A DNA stretch of 64,000 nt from Cognatiluteimonas weifangensis. Lineage in GTDB: Bacteria > Pseudomonadota > Gammaproteobacteria > Xanthomonadales > Xanthomonadaceae. The notes below the pieces were generated by a model. The model saw only the letters and a program-made list of their open reading frames with translations, made no database searches and had not been told where the DNA came from. Location: contig NZ_QVPD01000005.1 of the NCBI RefSeq assembly GCF_003416885.1, positions 124,001-188,000 of the forward strand, written 5' to 3'. The position numbers and the translations under genes were made by a program. Position 1 is the first letter of the stretch. Every line of letters begins with the position of its first letter. Shown here in pieces: positions 30,382-39,070 of this stretch.

Positions 30382-30848
30382 ACGGCCTGCCGCAGACCGG
30401 GCCCGGGCGGATGCCGGCGCACACGTTGGCCCTGGACGCGCTGCCGTGGATCCCGGCGGCGACGCCCGGCAAGTGGGCCAAGCCGCTGCGTTTCCTCGGC
30501 GAGCGCGGCTTCGTCGAGCTGCTGCGCATGACTCCGGGCACGCTCATGCCGCTGCATCGCCACACCGGCGAGGTGCACGTGTACCAGCTCGCGGGCCGGC
30601 GGCGGCTGGGCAGCGGCGAGCTGCTCGGCCCGGGCGACTACGTGTTCGAGCCGGCCGGCAACGTGGACTGGTGGCAGGCGGTGGGCGACGAGGACCTGCT
30701 GGCGCTGGCCGTGGTCATGGGCACGGTGGAGTTTCTCGGCCCCGGCGGCGAGGTCCGTTCCCGCGCCGACGTGCGGACGCAGCGCGCCGACTACGCGCGC
30801 CACTGCCGCGCGCACGGACTGCTGCCGCAGGACCTGTCGGAGCGCTGA
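30378..30848 (+). CDS. Cupin-fold protein (dihydroxyacetophenone dioxygenase-like)
   Basis: This 156-residue single-domain cupin has the first metal motif in [19 protein letters not shown] (His, His, Glu) near residue 55 and a second around [16 protein letters not shown]. Layout and length resemble 2,4'-dihydroxyacetophenone dioxygenase-like cupins and anti-sigma ChrR-type cupins. The substrate is unknown. It is the last gene of the GST/MBL-like/cupin operon. Confidence 0.8.
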   Translation: MNGLPQTGPGRMPAHTLALDALPWIPAATPGKWAKPLRFLGERGFVELLRMTPGTLMPLHRHTGEVHVYQLAGRRRLGSGELLGPGDYVFEPAGNVDWWQAVGDEDLLALAVVMGTVEFLGPGGEVRSRADVRTQRADYARHCRAHGLLPQDLSER

Positions 30849-30880
30849 CCCGGCCGCTGGGGCGGCCGAAACCCGCGCGC

Positions 30881-30886
30881 TACAAT
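30881..30886 (+). promoter_or_regulatory. Possible -10 element of icmF
   Basis: TACAAT lies 36 bases upstream of the icmF start in the 73-base gap after the cupin gene, matching the sigma-70 -10 hexamer at five of six positions. A clear -35 hexamer is not visible. Confidence 0.35.
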
Positions 30887-30921
30887 GCGGAATCGACAAT
30901 TTCCGTATCCGAGCGCGCCCC

Positions 30922-33900
30922 ATGAGCACCCCCGCCGCCCACCTGCCGAGCCCGCAACCGGAGACCACGCCGCTGCGCTTCGTCACCGCCGCCAGCCTGT
31001 TCGACGGCCACGACGCGGCGATCAACATCATGCGCCGGCTGATCCAGTCGCAGGGCGCCGAGGTGATCCACCTGGGCCACAACCGCAGCGTCGAGGACGT
31101 GGTCCGCGCCGCGCTGCAGGAGGACGCCGACGCGATCGCGCTGTCGTCCTACCAGGGCGGCCACATCGAATACCTCAAGTACATGGTCGACATGCTGCGC
31201 GAGCGCGGCGCCGGCCACATCCGGGTGTTCGCCGGCGGCGGCGGCACCATCACCCCGGAGGAGATCCGCGAGCTCGAAGCCTACGGCGTGGAGCGTATCT
31301 ACCACCCCAACGACGGCATGCACATGGGGCTGGTGGCGATGATCGAGGACGTGGTGCGGCGCGCCGCGGCCGCGCGCCAGCCGGTCGACACCCCGCACCA
31401 GGTCGGGTTCGACAACGAGATCGAGATCGGCCGCATGCTCTCGGCGATCGAGGAGCAGGCGCTGGACGAGGCCGAGCTCGCGCGCCTGCGCAAGCAGTGG
31501 CAGCTGGCCGGTGGCAAGACCCCGGTGGTCGGCATCACCGGCACCGGCGGCGCCGGCAAGTCCTCGGTCACCGACGAGTTGCTCAACCGCTTCCTCGCCA
31601 GCTTCCCGCAGATGCACATCGCGGTGATCTCGGTCGACCCGACCCGCCGCCGCACCGGCGGCGCGCTGCTGGGCGACCGCATCCGCATGAACTCGCTGCG
31701 CTCCCAGCGCGTGTTCATGCGCTCCATGGCCACCCGCCGCCAGCACGCGGCCACCAACGTGGTGCTCAAGGACTGCATCGCCTTCCTCAAGTCGCTGGGC
31801 TACGACCTGGTGATCGTGGAGACCGCCGGCATTGGCCAGTCCGATTCGGAGATCGTCGACCTGGTCGACTTCCCGATGTACGTGATGACCAGCGACTTCG
31901 GCGCGCCGAGCCAGCTGGAGAAGATCGACATGCTCGACTTCGCCGAGCTCATCGTGCTCAACAAGTTCGACAAGCGCGGCGCCGAGGACGCGCTGCGCGA
32001 CGTGCGCAAGCAGTGGAAGCGCAACCACGTCGCCTTCAAGGTCGCCGACGAGGACGTGCCGGTCTACCCGACCATCGCCAGCCAGTTCAACGACCCCGGC
32101 ATCAGCTGGATGTTCGTCAACCTGTGCCGGGTGCTGCGCGACAAGCTGCAGTTGCCGGCGGAGCTGTGGACACCGCAGCTCGACACCTCGCTGAAGGAGC
32201 CGCGCGCCACCGTGCTGATCCCCGGCGCCCGCGTGCGCTACCTGGCCGAGATTGCCGAGCAGGGCCGGGCGATCAACCGGCAGATCGAGACCCAGGCCGA
32301 AGTCGCCGACCGCGCGCAGTCCTACTGGCAGTCGCTGCGCGACCTGGGCGACGACAAGCTGCCCAAGGCGCTGGACCTCTACGATTCCGGCGACCTGCTC
32401 GGCCCCTCATCCGGTCCTGCGGACCACCTTCTCCCCGCAAGCGGGGCGAAGGGCAGTGCCGACGCACCCCGGGCCACCGATACTTCCTCTTCGCTCCGCG
32501 CCAGCGGGGAGAAGGCACAAGGCCTCCCTTCGCCCCCAGTCAGCGGGGAGAAGGTGCCCGAAGGGCGGATGAGGGGCGCTGTTGACGTTGCTTCGCCCCG
32601 CGCCAGCGGGGAGAAGATGCCCGAAGGGCAGATGAGGGGCGCTCCTGGCCCCGACCGCTCGCTGCTCACCCTGCGCCAGCGCTACAACGACGCCCTGCAG
32701 TCGCTCGACGCCGAGGCGCTCAAGCTGCTGCGCGAGTGGCCGGCGCGGCTGCAATCCATCACCGCCGACGTCAACGAATACCAGGTCCGCAGCAAGACCA
32801 TCCGCGTCGACAACTACCGCGAAACGCTGTCGCACCAGTCGGTGCCCAAGATCGCCGCGCCCACCTACCGTTCCTGGGGCGAGCTGCTGACCTTCCTGCA
32901 GAAGGAAAACCTGCCCGGCGCCTATCCCTACACCGGCGGCGTGTACCCCTACCGGCGCAGCGGCGAGGACCCGATCCGCATGTTCGCCGGCGAAGGCACG
33001 CCCGAGCGCACCAACCGCCGCTTCCACTACCTCAGCCTCGGCCAGCCGGCCGCGCGCCTGTCCACCGCCTTCGACTCCGTCACCCTGTACGGCGAAGACC
33101 CGGCCGAGCGCCCGGACATCTACGGCAAGATCGGCAACTCCGGCGTCAACATCCCCACCCTGGACGACATGAAGAAGCTGTACTCCGGCTTCGACCTGTG
33201 CGCGCCCACCACCAGCGTGTCGATGACCATCAACGGCCCGGCGCCGATGATCCTGGCGATGTTCATGAACACCGCCGTCGACCAGCAGGTGGAAAAGTAC
33301 CTGCGCGCCGACCAGGCCCGCTGGGACGCCGCCCACGCCCGCATCGAGCAGTTGTTCGCGGGCAGGCAGCGCCCCGAGTACGCCGGCCCGCTGCCGGACG
33401 GCAACGACGGCCTCGGCCTGGCCCTGCTGGGCGTCACCGGCGACCAGCTGGTCGAGCCGGAGGTCTACGCGCAGATCAAGGCCGACACGCTGAAGACCGT
33501 GCGCGGCACCGTGCAGGCCGACATCCTCAAGGAGGACCAGGCGCAGAACACCTGCATCTTCAGCACCGAGTTCGCGCTGCGGATGATGGGCGACATCCAG
33601 CAGTACTTCGTCGACCACAAGGTCCGCAACTTCTACTCGGTGTCGATCTCCGGCTACCACATCGCCGAGGCCGGGGCCAACCCGATCAGCCAGCTCGCCT
33701 TCACCCTGAGCAACGGCTTCACCATCGTCGAGTACTACCTGGCGCGCGGGATGAAGATCGACGACTTCGCGCCCAACCTGTCGTTCTTCTTCTCCAACGG
33801 CATGGACCCGGAGTACACCGTCATCGGCCGCGTCGCCCGCCGCATCTGGGCGCGCGCCATGCGCGAGCGCTACGGCGCCTCCAGCCGCAGCCAGATGCTG

Positions 33901-34662
33901 AAGTACCACATCCAGACCAGCGGCCGCTCCCTGCACGCGCAGGAGATCCAGTTCAACGACATCCGCACCACGCTGCAGGCCCTGTACGCGCTGTTCGACA
34001 ACTGCAACAGCCTGCACACCAACGCCTACGACGAGGCCATCACCACGCCGACCGAGGAAAGCGTGCGCCGCGCCGTGGCCATCCAGATGATCATCAACAA
34101 GGAGCTGGGGCTCAACTTCATCGAGAACCCCTGGCAGGGCAGCTTTGCCGTGGACTACCTCACCGACCTGGTGGAGGAAGCCGTGTACAAGGAGTTCGAG
34201 GCCATCAGCGAGCGCGGCGGCGTGCTCGGCGCCATGGACACCATGTACCAGCGCGGCAAGATCCAGGAAGAATCGCTGTACTACGAGCACAAGAAGCACG
34301 ACGGCAGCCTGCCGCTGGTGGGCGTCAACACCTTCCTCGGCAAGGACGGCCAATCCGACGTGGCCACCACGATCGAACTGATCCGCTCCACCCCGGCAGA
34401 GAAGGCCCAGCAGATCGCTAACGTGGCCGTGTTCCAGCGCAACCGCAACGACCTTTCAACAACCGTTCGCCCTGAGCGTAGCCCGCAGGGCGGAGTCGAA
34501 GGGTCAGGCGCAGAGTCGAAGGGCCTGGCCTACCTGCAGGCCACCGCCCGCGAGCGCCGCAATGTGTTCGAATCGCTGATGGAAGCGGTGAAGACGCATA
34601 GCCTGGGGCAGATCAGCCATGCGTTGTATGAGGTGGGTGGGGAGTATCGGCGGAATATGTAA
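30922..34662 (+). CDS. icmF: Fused acyl-CoA mutase IcmF (isobutyryl-CoA mutase type), with two repeat insertions
   Basis: This 1246-residue fusion has a B12-binding domain (about 1-150; axial His30 in [11 protein letters not shown]), a MeaI-like G-protein chaperone (P-loop [11 protein letters not shown], 204-214) and an acyl-CoA mutase barrel (about 600-1246). At the two positions that separate methylmalonyl- from isobutyryl-CoA mutases it has Phe688 (IRMFAG) and Gln875 (AQNTC), favouring isobutyryl/butyryl-CoA interconversion; this alignment was done by eye. Residues about 494-574, in the linker before the mutase domain, are encoded by dispersed repeat DNA, as are about 1179-1201. The frame stays open through both, and the core domains look intact. 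Confidence 0.9.
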   Translation: MSTPAAHLPSPQPETTPLRFVTAASLFDGHDAAINIMRRLIQSQGAEVIHLGHNRSVEDVVRAALQEDADAIALSSYQGGHIEYLKYMVDMLRERGAGHIRVFAGGGGTITPEEIRELEAYGVERIYHPNDGMHMGLVAMIEDVVRRAAAARQPVDTPHQVGFDNEIEIGRMLSAIEEQALDEAELARLRKQWQLAGGKTPVVGITGTGGAGKSSVTDELLNRFLASFPQMHIAVISVDPTRRRTGGALLGDRIRMNSLRSQRVFMRSMATRRQHAATNVVLKDCIAFLKSLGYDLVIVETAGIGQSDSEIVDLVDFPMYVMTSDFGAPSQLEKIDMLDFAELIVLNKFDKRGAEDALRDVRKQWKRNHVAFKVADEDVPVYPTIASQFNDPGISWMFVNLCRVLRDKLQLPAELWTPQLDTSLKEPRATVLIPGARVRYLAEIAEQGRAINRQIETQAEVADRAQSYWQSLRDLGDDKLPKALDLYDSGDLLGPSSGPADHLLPASGAKGSADAPRATDTSSSLRASGEKAQGLPSPPVSGEKVPEGRMRGAVDVASPRASGEKMPEGQMRGAPGPDRSLLTLRQRYNDALQSLDAEALKLLREWPARLQSITADVNEYQVRSKTIRVDNYRETLSHQSVPKIAAPTYRSWGELLTFLQKENLPGAYPYTGGVYPYRRSGEDPIRMFAGEGTPERTNRRFHYLSLGQPAARLSTAFDSVTLYGEDPAERPDIYGKIGNSGVNIPTLDDMKKLYSGFDLCAPTTSVSMTINGPAPMILAMFMNTAVDQQVEKYLRADQARWDAAHARIEQLFAGRQRPEYAGPLPDGNDGLGLALLGVTGDQLVEPEVYAQIKADTLKTVRGTVQADILKEDQAQNTCIFSTEFALRMMGDIQQYFVDHKVRNFYSVSISGYHIAEAGANPISQLAFTLSNGFTIVEYYLARGMKIDDFAPNLSFFFSNGMDPEYTVIGRVARRIWARAMRERYGASSRSQMLKYHIQTSGRSLHAQEIQFNDIRTTLQALYALFDNCNSLHTNAYDEAITTPTEESVRRAVAIQMIINKELGLNFIENPWQGSFAVDYLTDLVEEAVYKEFEAISERGGVLGAMDTMYQRGKIQEESLYYEHKKHDGSLPLVGVNTFLGKDGQSDVATTIELIRSTPAEKAQQIANVAVFQRNRNDLSTTVRPERSPQGGVEGSGAESKGLAYLQATARERRNVFESLMEAVKTHSLGQISHALYEVGGEYRRNM
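32403..32643 (+). repeat. Dispersed palindromic repeat inserted in frame within icmF
   Basis: Two 40-bp units (32541-32580 and 32604-32643) are 38/40 identical and share CAGCGGGGAGAAG and GATGAGGGGCGCT. A partial unit lies at 32502-32517, and an inverted one with CTTCTCCCCGCAAGCGGGG at 32403-32446. The modules match the intergenic repeats at 5460-5507. They encode the recurring peptide [13 protein letters not shown] or [13 protein letters not shown]. Confidence 0.85.
34465..34525 (+). repeat. Second repeat insertion near the icmF 3' end
   Basis: The sequence TTCGCCCTGAGCGTAGCCCG is followed by CAGGGCGGAGTCGAAGGG and a second GAGTCGAAGGG. It belongs to the CCCTGAGC...GTCGAAGG type of dispersed repeat, also present at 5317-5334. 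It encodes [20 protein letters not shown] between conserved mutase segments. Confidence 0.75.
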
Positions 34663-34697
34663 CTCCTGAAAAAAGAGGTTTGGGAAAGGGGGCGGGA

Positions 34698-36194
34698 ATG
34701 AGTGACTGGCTGGTCGATCTGTCTGACGAAGAACTATTCGGCAATGAGATGGCCGAAGACGAAGAGGAGCGGCTTTTCACTTCTTACGCCTATGAGAGAG
34801 TTGAATTTCAATCTTTCCTGAATCCTGCAACAAAACTCAAGGTTGTTCGGGCTTATAAGGGAGAAGGCAAGTCAGCTCTACTTCGGTGGACGTTTCTGAA
34901 GCTGCGCGAGTTCAAGAACGTCATCGCACATAACGCGTACGCGAACTCGCTGGCACCAAATCTTGCGGGTGCGTCAGAAGCTGAGTGCATCCGTCTTTGG
35001 AAAGAGTCATTTATCAGGGTGGCGGCTGCCGCGGTTGGTGCTCGGCTGGATTTTAAATTTAGCGACGATGTCTTATCTTTGCGGGAGGAAGCTGAAAGAG
35101 GTGGCTACGTTGAGCGGGGATTTGTCGCGGCGGTCCTAGCTCGCCTCCGCAAACTTCCTGGTGAGCCTGGCAACGTTGGGGCGGCAGACCCGGCTGCAGC
35201 TCTACAAAGGATCGCTGGTGCCAATGACCTGCAGATTTGGCTTGTTATTGATGACTTGGATGAGAACTTTCGAGACGTCGAAAGTGATTGCTTGAAAGTG
35301 ATGTCAGCGCTTGTTGCAATGAGACAGCTTTGCAACGAGGTCAAGGAATTAAGGTTCAGAGCTTCGGTCCGTCCTAGTACTTGGGCCATCATCAAGAGAA
35401 AGTACGAGGCCCTTTCCAAAGTCGAACCTTATGTTGTGGATTTGCAGTGGTCTCGCGAACAGCTGGAGCTCATGCTTGCTGCTCGTGTGAAGTCCTACCT
35501 TTCGCGCAATAACGGGCCGGCTGTTGTTAGCGGGAAAATTCCCAGCATGAGCGCTCAACAGTTTGTAGCCATTGCGTTTGATGACCCAATGCCTTGGGGA
35601 AAGAAAGAGATTGATAAGGGCTATGCGGTTGATGATGAGCATGCCGACAAAAAGCGTTCGCCCGCAGTGGTCATTTCGACACTTGCACGCTATCGGCCGC
35701 GTTGGATGATCGAGCTCTGCAAGCTGGCGGCATCAAACGCTATCAAACGAAGGCAGCAAAAAATAGGGCTTGATGACCTAACTGCCAAGCTTGAGGATTT
35801 CGGTAAAACTCGAATTGACGACCTGATTGCGGAGTTCCGCGCTCAGTGTGACAAAATTGAGCTCATGATCCAGTCTTTCAAGGGCAAGCCTGAGCGCTTT
35901 CGTACCGACGAGCTTGTTAGGCACATGAAGAACAATTTGAGTGGGCGTGATGTGCGAATCGCCGGAATTTCAGGGAAACCGTCCGAAGCTGAGATGATTC
36001 GCTTTCTTTTTCAGATTGGTTTTCTAACCGCTAGGCGCGAACTTTCAAGCGGTGATTATCGCCACTATTCGTTCTTCGATGAGCCGACTTTGCTCTCTGA
36101 CGGGGCAAACGATCTTGGCGCAAGTTGGGAAATTCCATCGTGCTTCAGGCAAGCGCTTCAACTGAGTAACGCCGCGCGTAGGATGCCACGCTAG
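34698..36194 (+). CDS. P-loop ATPase of unknown function (possibly Sll1717-like)
   Basis: This 498-residue protein has a Walker A loop AYKGEGKSALLRW (Lys58, Ser59; the first Gly of the consensus is Ala52) and a Walker B strand LQIWLVIDDLDENF (Asp185, Asp186). After the ATPase core comes a helical region, then a C-terminal part (about 400-490) resembling a winged helix (DELVRHMKNN, EMIRFLFQIGFL). It resembles the Sll1717-type P-loop ATPases, some seen in defence-rich regions; this is recognition by eye. Codon use is clearly AT-richer than the neighbours, suggesting transfer. The ATG at 34698 follows GGGGGCGGGA. A repeat begins at the last base of its stop codon. Confidence 0.8.
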   Translation: MSDWLVDLSDEELFGNEMAEDEEERLFTSYAYERVEFQSFLNPATKLKVVRAYKGEGKSALLRWTFLKLREFKNVIAHNAYANSLAPNLAGASEAECIRLWKESFIRVAAAAVGARLDFKFSDDVLSLREEAERGGYVERGFVAAVLARLRKLPGEPGNVGAADPAAALQRIAGANDLQIWLVIDDLDENFRDVESDCLKVMSALVAMRQLCNEVKELRFRASVRPSTWAIIKRKYEALSKVEPYVVDLQWSREQLELMLAARVKSYLSRNNGPAVVSGKIPSMSAQQFVAIAFDDPMPWGKKEIDKGYAVDDEHADKKRSPAVVISTLARYRPRWMIELCKLAASNAIKRRQQKIGLDDLTAKLEDFGKTRIDDLIAEFRAQCDKIELMIQSFKGKPERFRTDELVRHMKNNLSGRDVRIAGISGKPSEAEMIRFLFQIGFLTARRELSSGDYRHYSFFDEPTLLSDGANDLGASWEIPSCFRQALQLSNAARRMPR

Positions 36195-36506
36195 AAAACA
36201 GGGAAAACAGGGGTCTGAAAACAGGAGTCAGAGTGCTAATTCCACACGAGGAAGAGGGGTGGAGTAGCTAATTTCGTCGGCTCGTAGCAAAGCAATCGGA
36301 TAAAGGATCGGGTGCTCGCGCCATTGCGCGTTTAACCCTCACACCTTGCATCGCCGGTTGAGCGGTCGGCGGCCTCCCGCCCCATCAGAAATTTCCTACC
36401 CCACGCCCCGGCGTTGCCTGACGGCAATCCGCGCGCCGCGTCCCAACCATGCAGGAGTCCGCCCGGAATACGGCGGATGTTCCCAACCCAATGCATGGAG
36501 ACGCAT
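36195..36506. other. Gene-free stretch beginning with GGGGTCAGAG-type repeats
   Basis: From the last base of the preceding stop codon there are three tandem starts of the island repeat: GAAAACAGGG at 36194, GAAAACAGGGGTCT at 36203 and a full copy GAAAACAGGAGTCAGAGTGC at 36217. The remaining bases to 36506 show no gene or clear hairpin. Confidence 0.7.
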
Positions 36507-36974
36507 GTGAGCCAGAACCTGATTTCGCTGTCCTTCGACCCCGCCCAACTGACCGCCATCGACAAGGCGCTGGAGCAGCTGGAAAGCGCCTGCGCCGAGC
36601 TGATCGCGCTCGACCCCGACGCGCGCCGCAACCTCTACAAGATGGGCGACAAGTCCGAGGCCTTCTGCCGGCAGGCCCTGACGCTGCTGGCGCAGAACCC
36701 GCAGGTGGTGCCGCCCAGCCTGGGCCTGGCCGAGGCGCAGGCCGACCTGGCCGCCATCGACCAGCTGCGCCCGCGGCTGGCACGCCTGCAGCGGCTCACC
36801 GAGCGCATGACCGACACGGAAACCGCGCTGGGCAGCGACGTCATCAGCACCGCCCTGCAGGGCTACGCGCTGCTCAAGGTGGCCGGCAAGAACCAGGGCC
36901 TGGAAGGCCTGCGCGAAAGCCTGTCGGCGCGCTTCAAGGGCCGGCGCCGCCAGCCGGAAGCCGAACCCGCCTGA
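36507..36974 (+). CDS. Conserved hypothetical protein, all-helical
   Basis: This 155-residue protein begins MSQNLISLSFDPAQ and is predicted to be mostly helical, with Leu-rich segments (QADLAAIDQLRPRLARLQRL) and a basic C-terminus (RFKGRRRQPEAEPA). Phrases such as ARRNLYKMGDKSEAFCRQAL match a widespread family of hypothetical proteins I recognise only by pattern. I chose the GTG at 36507 because GGAG sits 5 bases upstream; an in-frame ATG at 36495 is the alternative. GC content returns to the local norm here, and a terminator follows. Confidence 0.72.
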   Translation: MSQNLISLSFDPAQLTAIDKALEQLESACAELIALDPDARRNLYKMGDKSEAFCRQALTLLAQNPQVVPPSLGLAEAQADLAAIDQLRPRLARLQRLTERMTDTETALGSDVISTALQGYALLKVAGKNQGLEGLRESLSARFKGRRRQPEAEPA

Positions 36975-36997
36975 GCAGCGGCGCCCGCCGGCGACCC

Positions 36998-37025
36998 GAA
37001 AAGCCCCGGCGACGGGGCTTTTTTC
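36998..37025 (+). terminator. Rho-independent terminator
   Basis: Arms GAAAAGCCCC and GGGGCTTTTTTC flank a 6-base loop and end in a T run, 23 bases after the stop codon of the gene at 36507-36974. Confidence 0.88.
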
Positions 37026-37090
37026 CTGCCCCTCGAAGCCCCGCGCTCCGCCGCCGAGGCAAAACCGCTGGCGCCCGAAGCTCCGGGCCG

Positions 37091-37321
37091 CAAACGCCAG
37101 CCTCCGGGCTTCAAACACGAGGCTCCGAGCCTCAAACGCGAGGCTCGGGGCCTCAAAGGCGAGGCTCGGAGCCTCAAGCGCGAGGCTCGGAGCCTCAAAG
37201 GCGAGACTCGGAGGCTCAAACGCCAGGCTCGGAGCCTCCAACGCGAGGCTCGGAGCCTCAAACGCCAGTCTCGGGGCCTCAAACGCCAGCCTCGGAGCCC
37301 TCAAACGCGAGGCTCGGAGTG
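37091..37321. repeat. 21-bp minisatellite, about 11 units
   Basis: Ten units and a partial eleventh follow the pattern CAAACGCGAGGCTCGGAGCCT with 1-4 changes each; unit 10 has one extra C. Every unit carries an inverted repeat (AGGCTC/GAGCCT), so single strands could fold into a row of hairpins. The 21-bp period keeps frame and would encode a 7-residue repeat (LAFEAPS-like) on the minus strand, but no start signal or other coding sign supports a gene. Confidence 0.9.
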
Positions 37322-37545
37322 TAATGACCCAGTGATTTCCTGCTCAGGTGCCTACTTTTCACGGAGAGCACTTATGAGCCAAGTGATGGAAGAAGAGATC
37401 AAGCGTTGGACGGCCCGGCGGAAGTCGGCGCTGGTGCTGGAGATCATCCAGGGCAAGACGACGGTGGCCGAGGCGAGCCGGCAGTTCGATCTGACGCCTT
37501 CGGAGATCGAAAGCTGGGTCGACGAGGGCAAGCGAGGGCTGAGTT
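37318..37545 (+). mobile_element. 5' fragment of an IS element with truncated transposase orfA
   Basis: The minisatellite ends directly in a sequence resembling an IS left end (TGTAATGACCCAGTGATTTC from about 37320). An ATG at 37374 follows, after GGAGAGCACTT. The first 53 codons (MSQVMEEEIKRWTARRKSAL to WVDEGKRG) form a helix-turn-helix transposase subunit of IS3 type. After about 37531 the similarity stops and no second transposase gene or right end follows, so the element is a dead fragment. Confidence 0.72.
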
Positions 37546-37553
37546 TGTTTCAA

Positions 37554-37581
37554 AAGCCGAGCCGCAAAGCGGCTTCGGCTT
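37554..37581 (-). terminator. Hairpin, likely terminator of the FG-GAP gene
   Basis: AAGCCGAGCCGC and GCGGCTTCGGCTT pair with one bulged base across an AAA loop. On the minus strand the stem is followed by TTTGAAAC. It lies 60 bases after the stop codon of the gene at 37642-38916. Confidence 0.55.
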
Positions 37582-37641
37582 GTCCAAATAATCGCGCAAG
37601 CGCAGACCTGTCAAATGGAACCAGGCGACGCTCAAAGGCCA

Positions 37642-38916
37642 TTACTGAAGCAATTGGCCCTCGTAAGGGACCACGGTCCACGCCAGACTGCTCACAGTTG
37701 CAGTGGCTTGTTGAGCCGTCGCCAGTCCTGACTTCCAGATCGTGTTGGCCCCGGTACTGGTGTTGCGCCAGAACACATCGTCTGAGCCGTCTCCATTGAA
37801 GTCGCCAATGGCAACGACCTTCCAATTCTGATTGGTGACACCCGTCATCGCCTGCGGAGTGGCTGCGTTCGCGGACTTCCAGATGACATTGACACCGCTC
37901 GCGATGTTGCGCCAGACCACATCGGCTTTGCCATCACCGTTGAAATCGCCTACTCCGACGACTTTCCAGCTCAGATTGGTCACACTGGCGATTGCCTGGG
38001 GCGTAGACGCGATGCCGGACAGCCAGATTGCGTTGGCCCCACTGCTGGTGTTGCGCCAAAGCACATCCGACTTGCGATCGCCATTGAAGTCGCCAACCCC
38101 GACGACTTTCCAATTCTGGTTCGTGACGCCAGTTGTCACCTGCTGGGTGGAAGACGTAGCCGACTTCCAGATCGTGTTGGCACCACTGGCGGTATTTCGC
38201 CAGAACACGTCCGCCCTTCCGTCTCCATTGAAGTCCCCCACACCAACGATCTTCCAGTTCCGATCGGTAACGGCGGTCATCGCCTGCGGCGTGGAGGCGC
38301 TGCCCGACCGCCAGATCGCATCCGCCCCACTCAGGGCATTGCGCCAGAGCACATCGGCCTTGCTGTCGCCGTTGAAGTCACCCACCCCAACCACTTTCCA
38401 GTTCTGGTCGACGACGCCGGTCGTCGTCTGTGATGTCGCGATGTTGCCCGACCTCCAGATCATGTTGGCGCCATTGCTGGTGTTCCGCCAGAAGACATCG
38501 GACTTTCCGTCACCGTCAAAATCGTGCCGCCTGGCCGCGACCGGCGGCGGCGCACCGGTGATCGTGATCCTGCCGGACATCCCAACGCCCGGCGCGCCGT
38601 GCGCATTGCAGAAGTAGTCGACGTTTCCCGCCGTGGGGAACGCGACGGTCGCCGACCAGGCATTGGAGCTGAGATCGCCGTTACCGCCGGCGCCGTCACA
38701 GCCGTTGGCGCAACGGAAGACCGTCACCGAGGGGGCACGTGACTCGACGTTGTGGAACCCGCCGGCGTTTCGAAACGTCACCGTATCGCCGACGGCGATG
38801 GTGAGCGTGCTCGGGGAGAAGGTCATGTTGGGCTGCGCGGTCACCGTGTGGTTGGCCGCCGACGCGGCTCCGCAGCACCCAAAAACTGTCAAAAGCGCCC
38901 ACCGCATAGTCTTCAT
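37642..38916 (-). CDS. Secreted plastocyanin-like/FG-GAP repeat protein
   Basis: This 424-residue protein has a signal peptide (1-20, ending ASA). A cupredoxin domain follows (about 22-132) with a complete type-1 copper site: His55, Cys103, His106 and Met113 (FHNVES; YFCNAHGAPGVGM). Then come six FG-GAP/VCBS-like repeats of about 47 residues, each with a calcium-type loop such as DFNGDGKADVVWRN and the phrase NWKVVGVG. It is probably exported; an electron-transfer or copper role joined to an adhesive propeller is an inference. GGAGAA precedes the ATG. The DNA repeats (about 141 bp) show recent expansion. Confidence 0.87.
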   Translation of the reverse strand: MKTMRWALLTVFGCCGAASAANHTVTAQPNMTFSPSTLTIAVGDTVTFRNAGGFHNVESRAPSVTVFRCANGCDGAGGNGDLSSNAWSATVAFPTAGNVDYFCNAHGAPGVGMSGRITITGAPPPVAARRHDFDGDGKSDVFWRNTSNGANMIWRSGNIATSQTTTGVVDQNWKVVGVGDFNGDSKADVLWRNALSGADAIWRSGSASTPQAMTAVTDRNWKIVGVGDFNGDGRADVFWRNTASGANTIWKSATSSTQQVTTGVTNQNWKVVGVGDFNGDRKSDVLWRNTSSGANAIWLSGIASTPQAIASVTNLSWKVVGVGDFNGDGKADVVWRNIASGVNVIWKSANAATPQAMTGVTNQNWKVVAIGDFNGDGSDDVFWRNTSTGANTIWKSGLATAQQATATVSSLAWTVVPYEGQLLQ

Positions 38917-39070
38917 GGAATTCTCCAATCCAAAGCGGGGCAATAGCGTCTTACTCGCTACCTAACGATAGTCGCGCCGGGGTTGCAATTGCGTGAAAAA
39001 AACAGGCCTGGAGCCGGGTTCGTCCAGGGGCCGGCGTACTATCGGCCATCTCGCGCCCGGAGCCTTCGAC

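Noticed and set aside
30922..34662. Annotation as plain methylmalonyl-CoA mutase
   Set aside because: The B12/G-protein/mutase fusion order and the Phe and Gln at the discriminating positions fit IcmF better, though substrate needs testing.
37091..37321. CRISPR-like appearance of regularly spaced repeats
   Set aside because: The 21-bp units are directly adjacent without unique spacers, and no cas gene is near.
37642..38560. Regular DNA repeats of about 141 bp suggesting a CRISPR or satellite array
   Set aside because: They encode FG-GAP repeats in one continuous frame with a signal peptide and copper domain.
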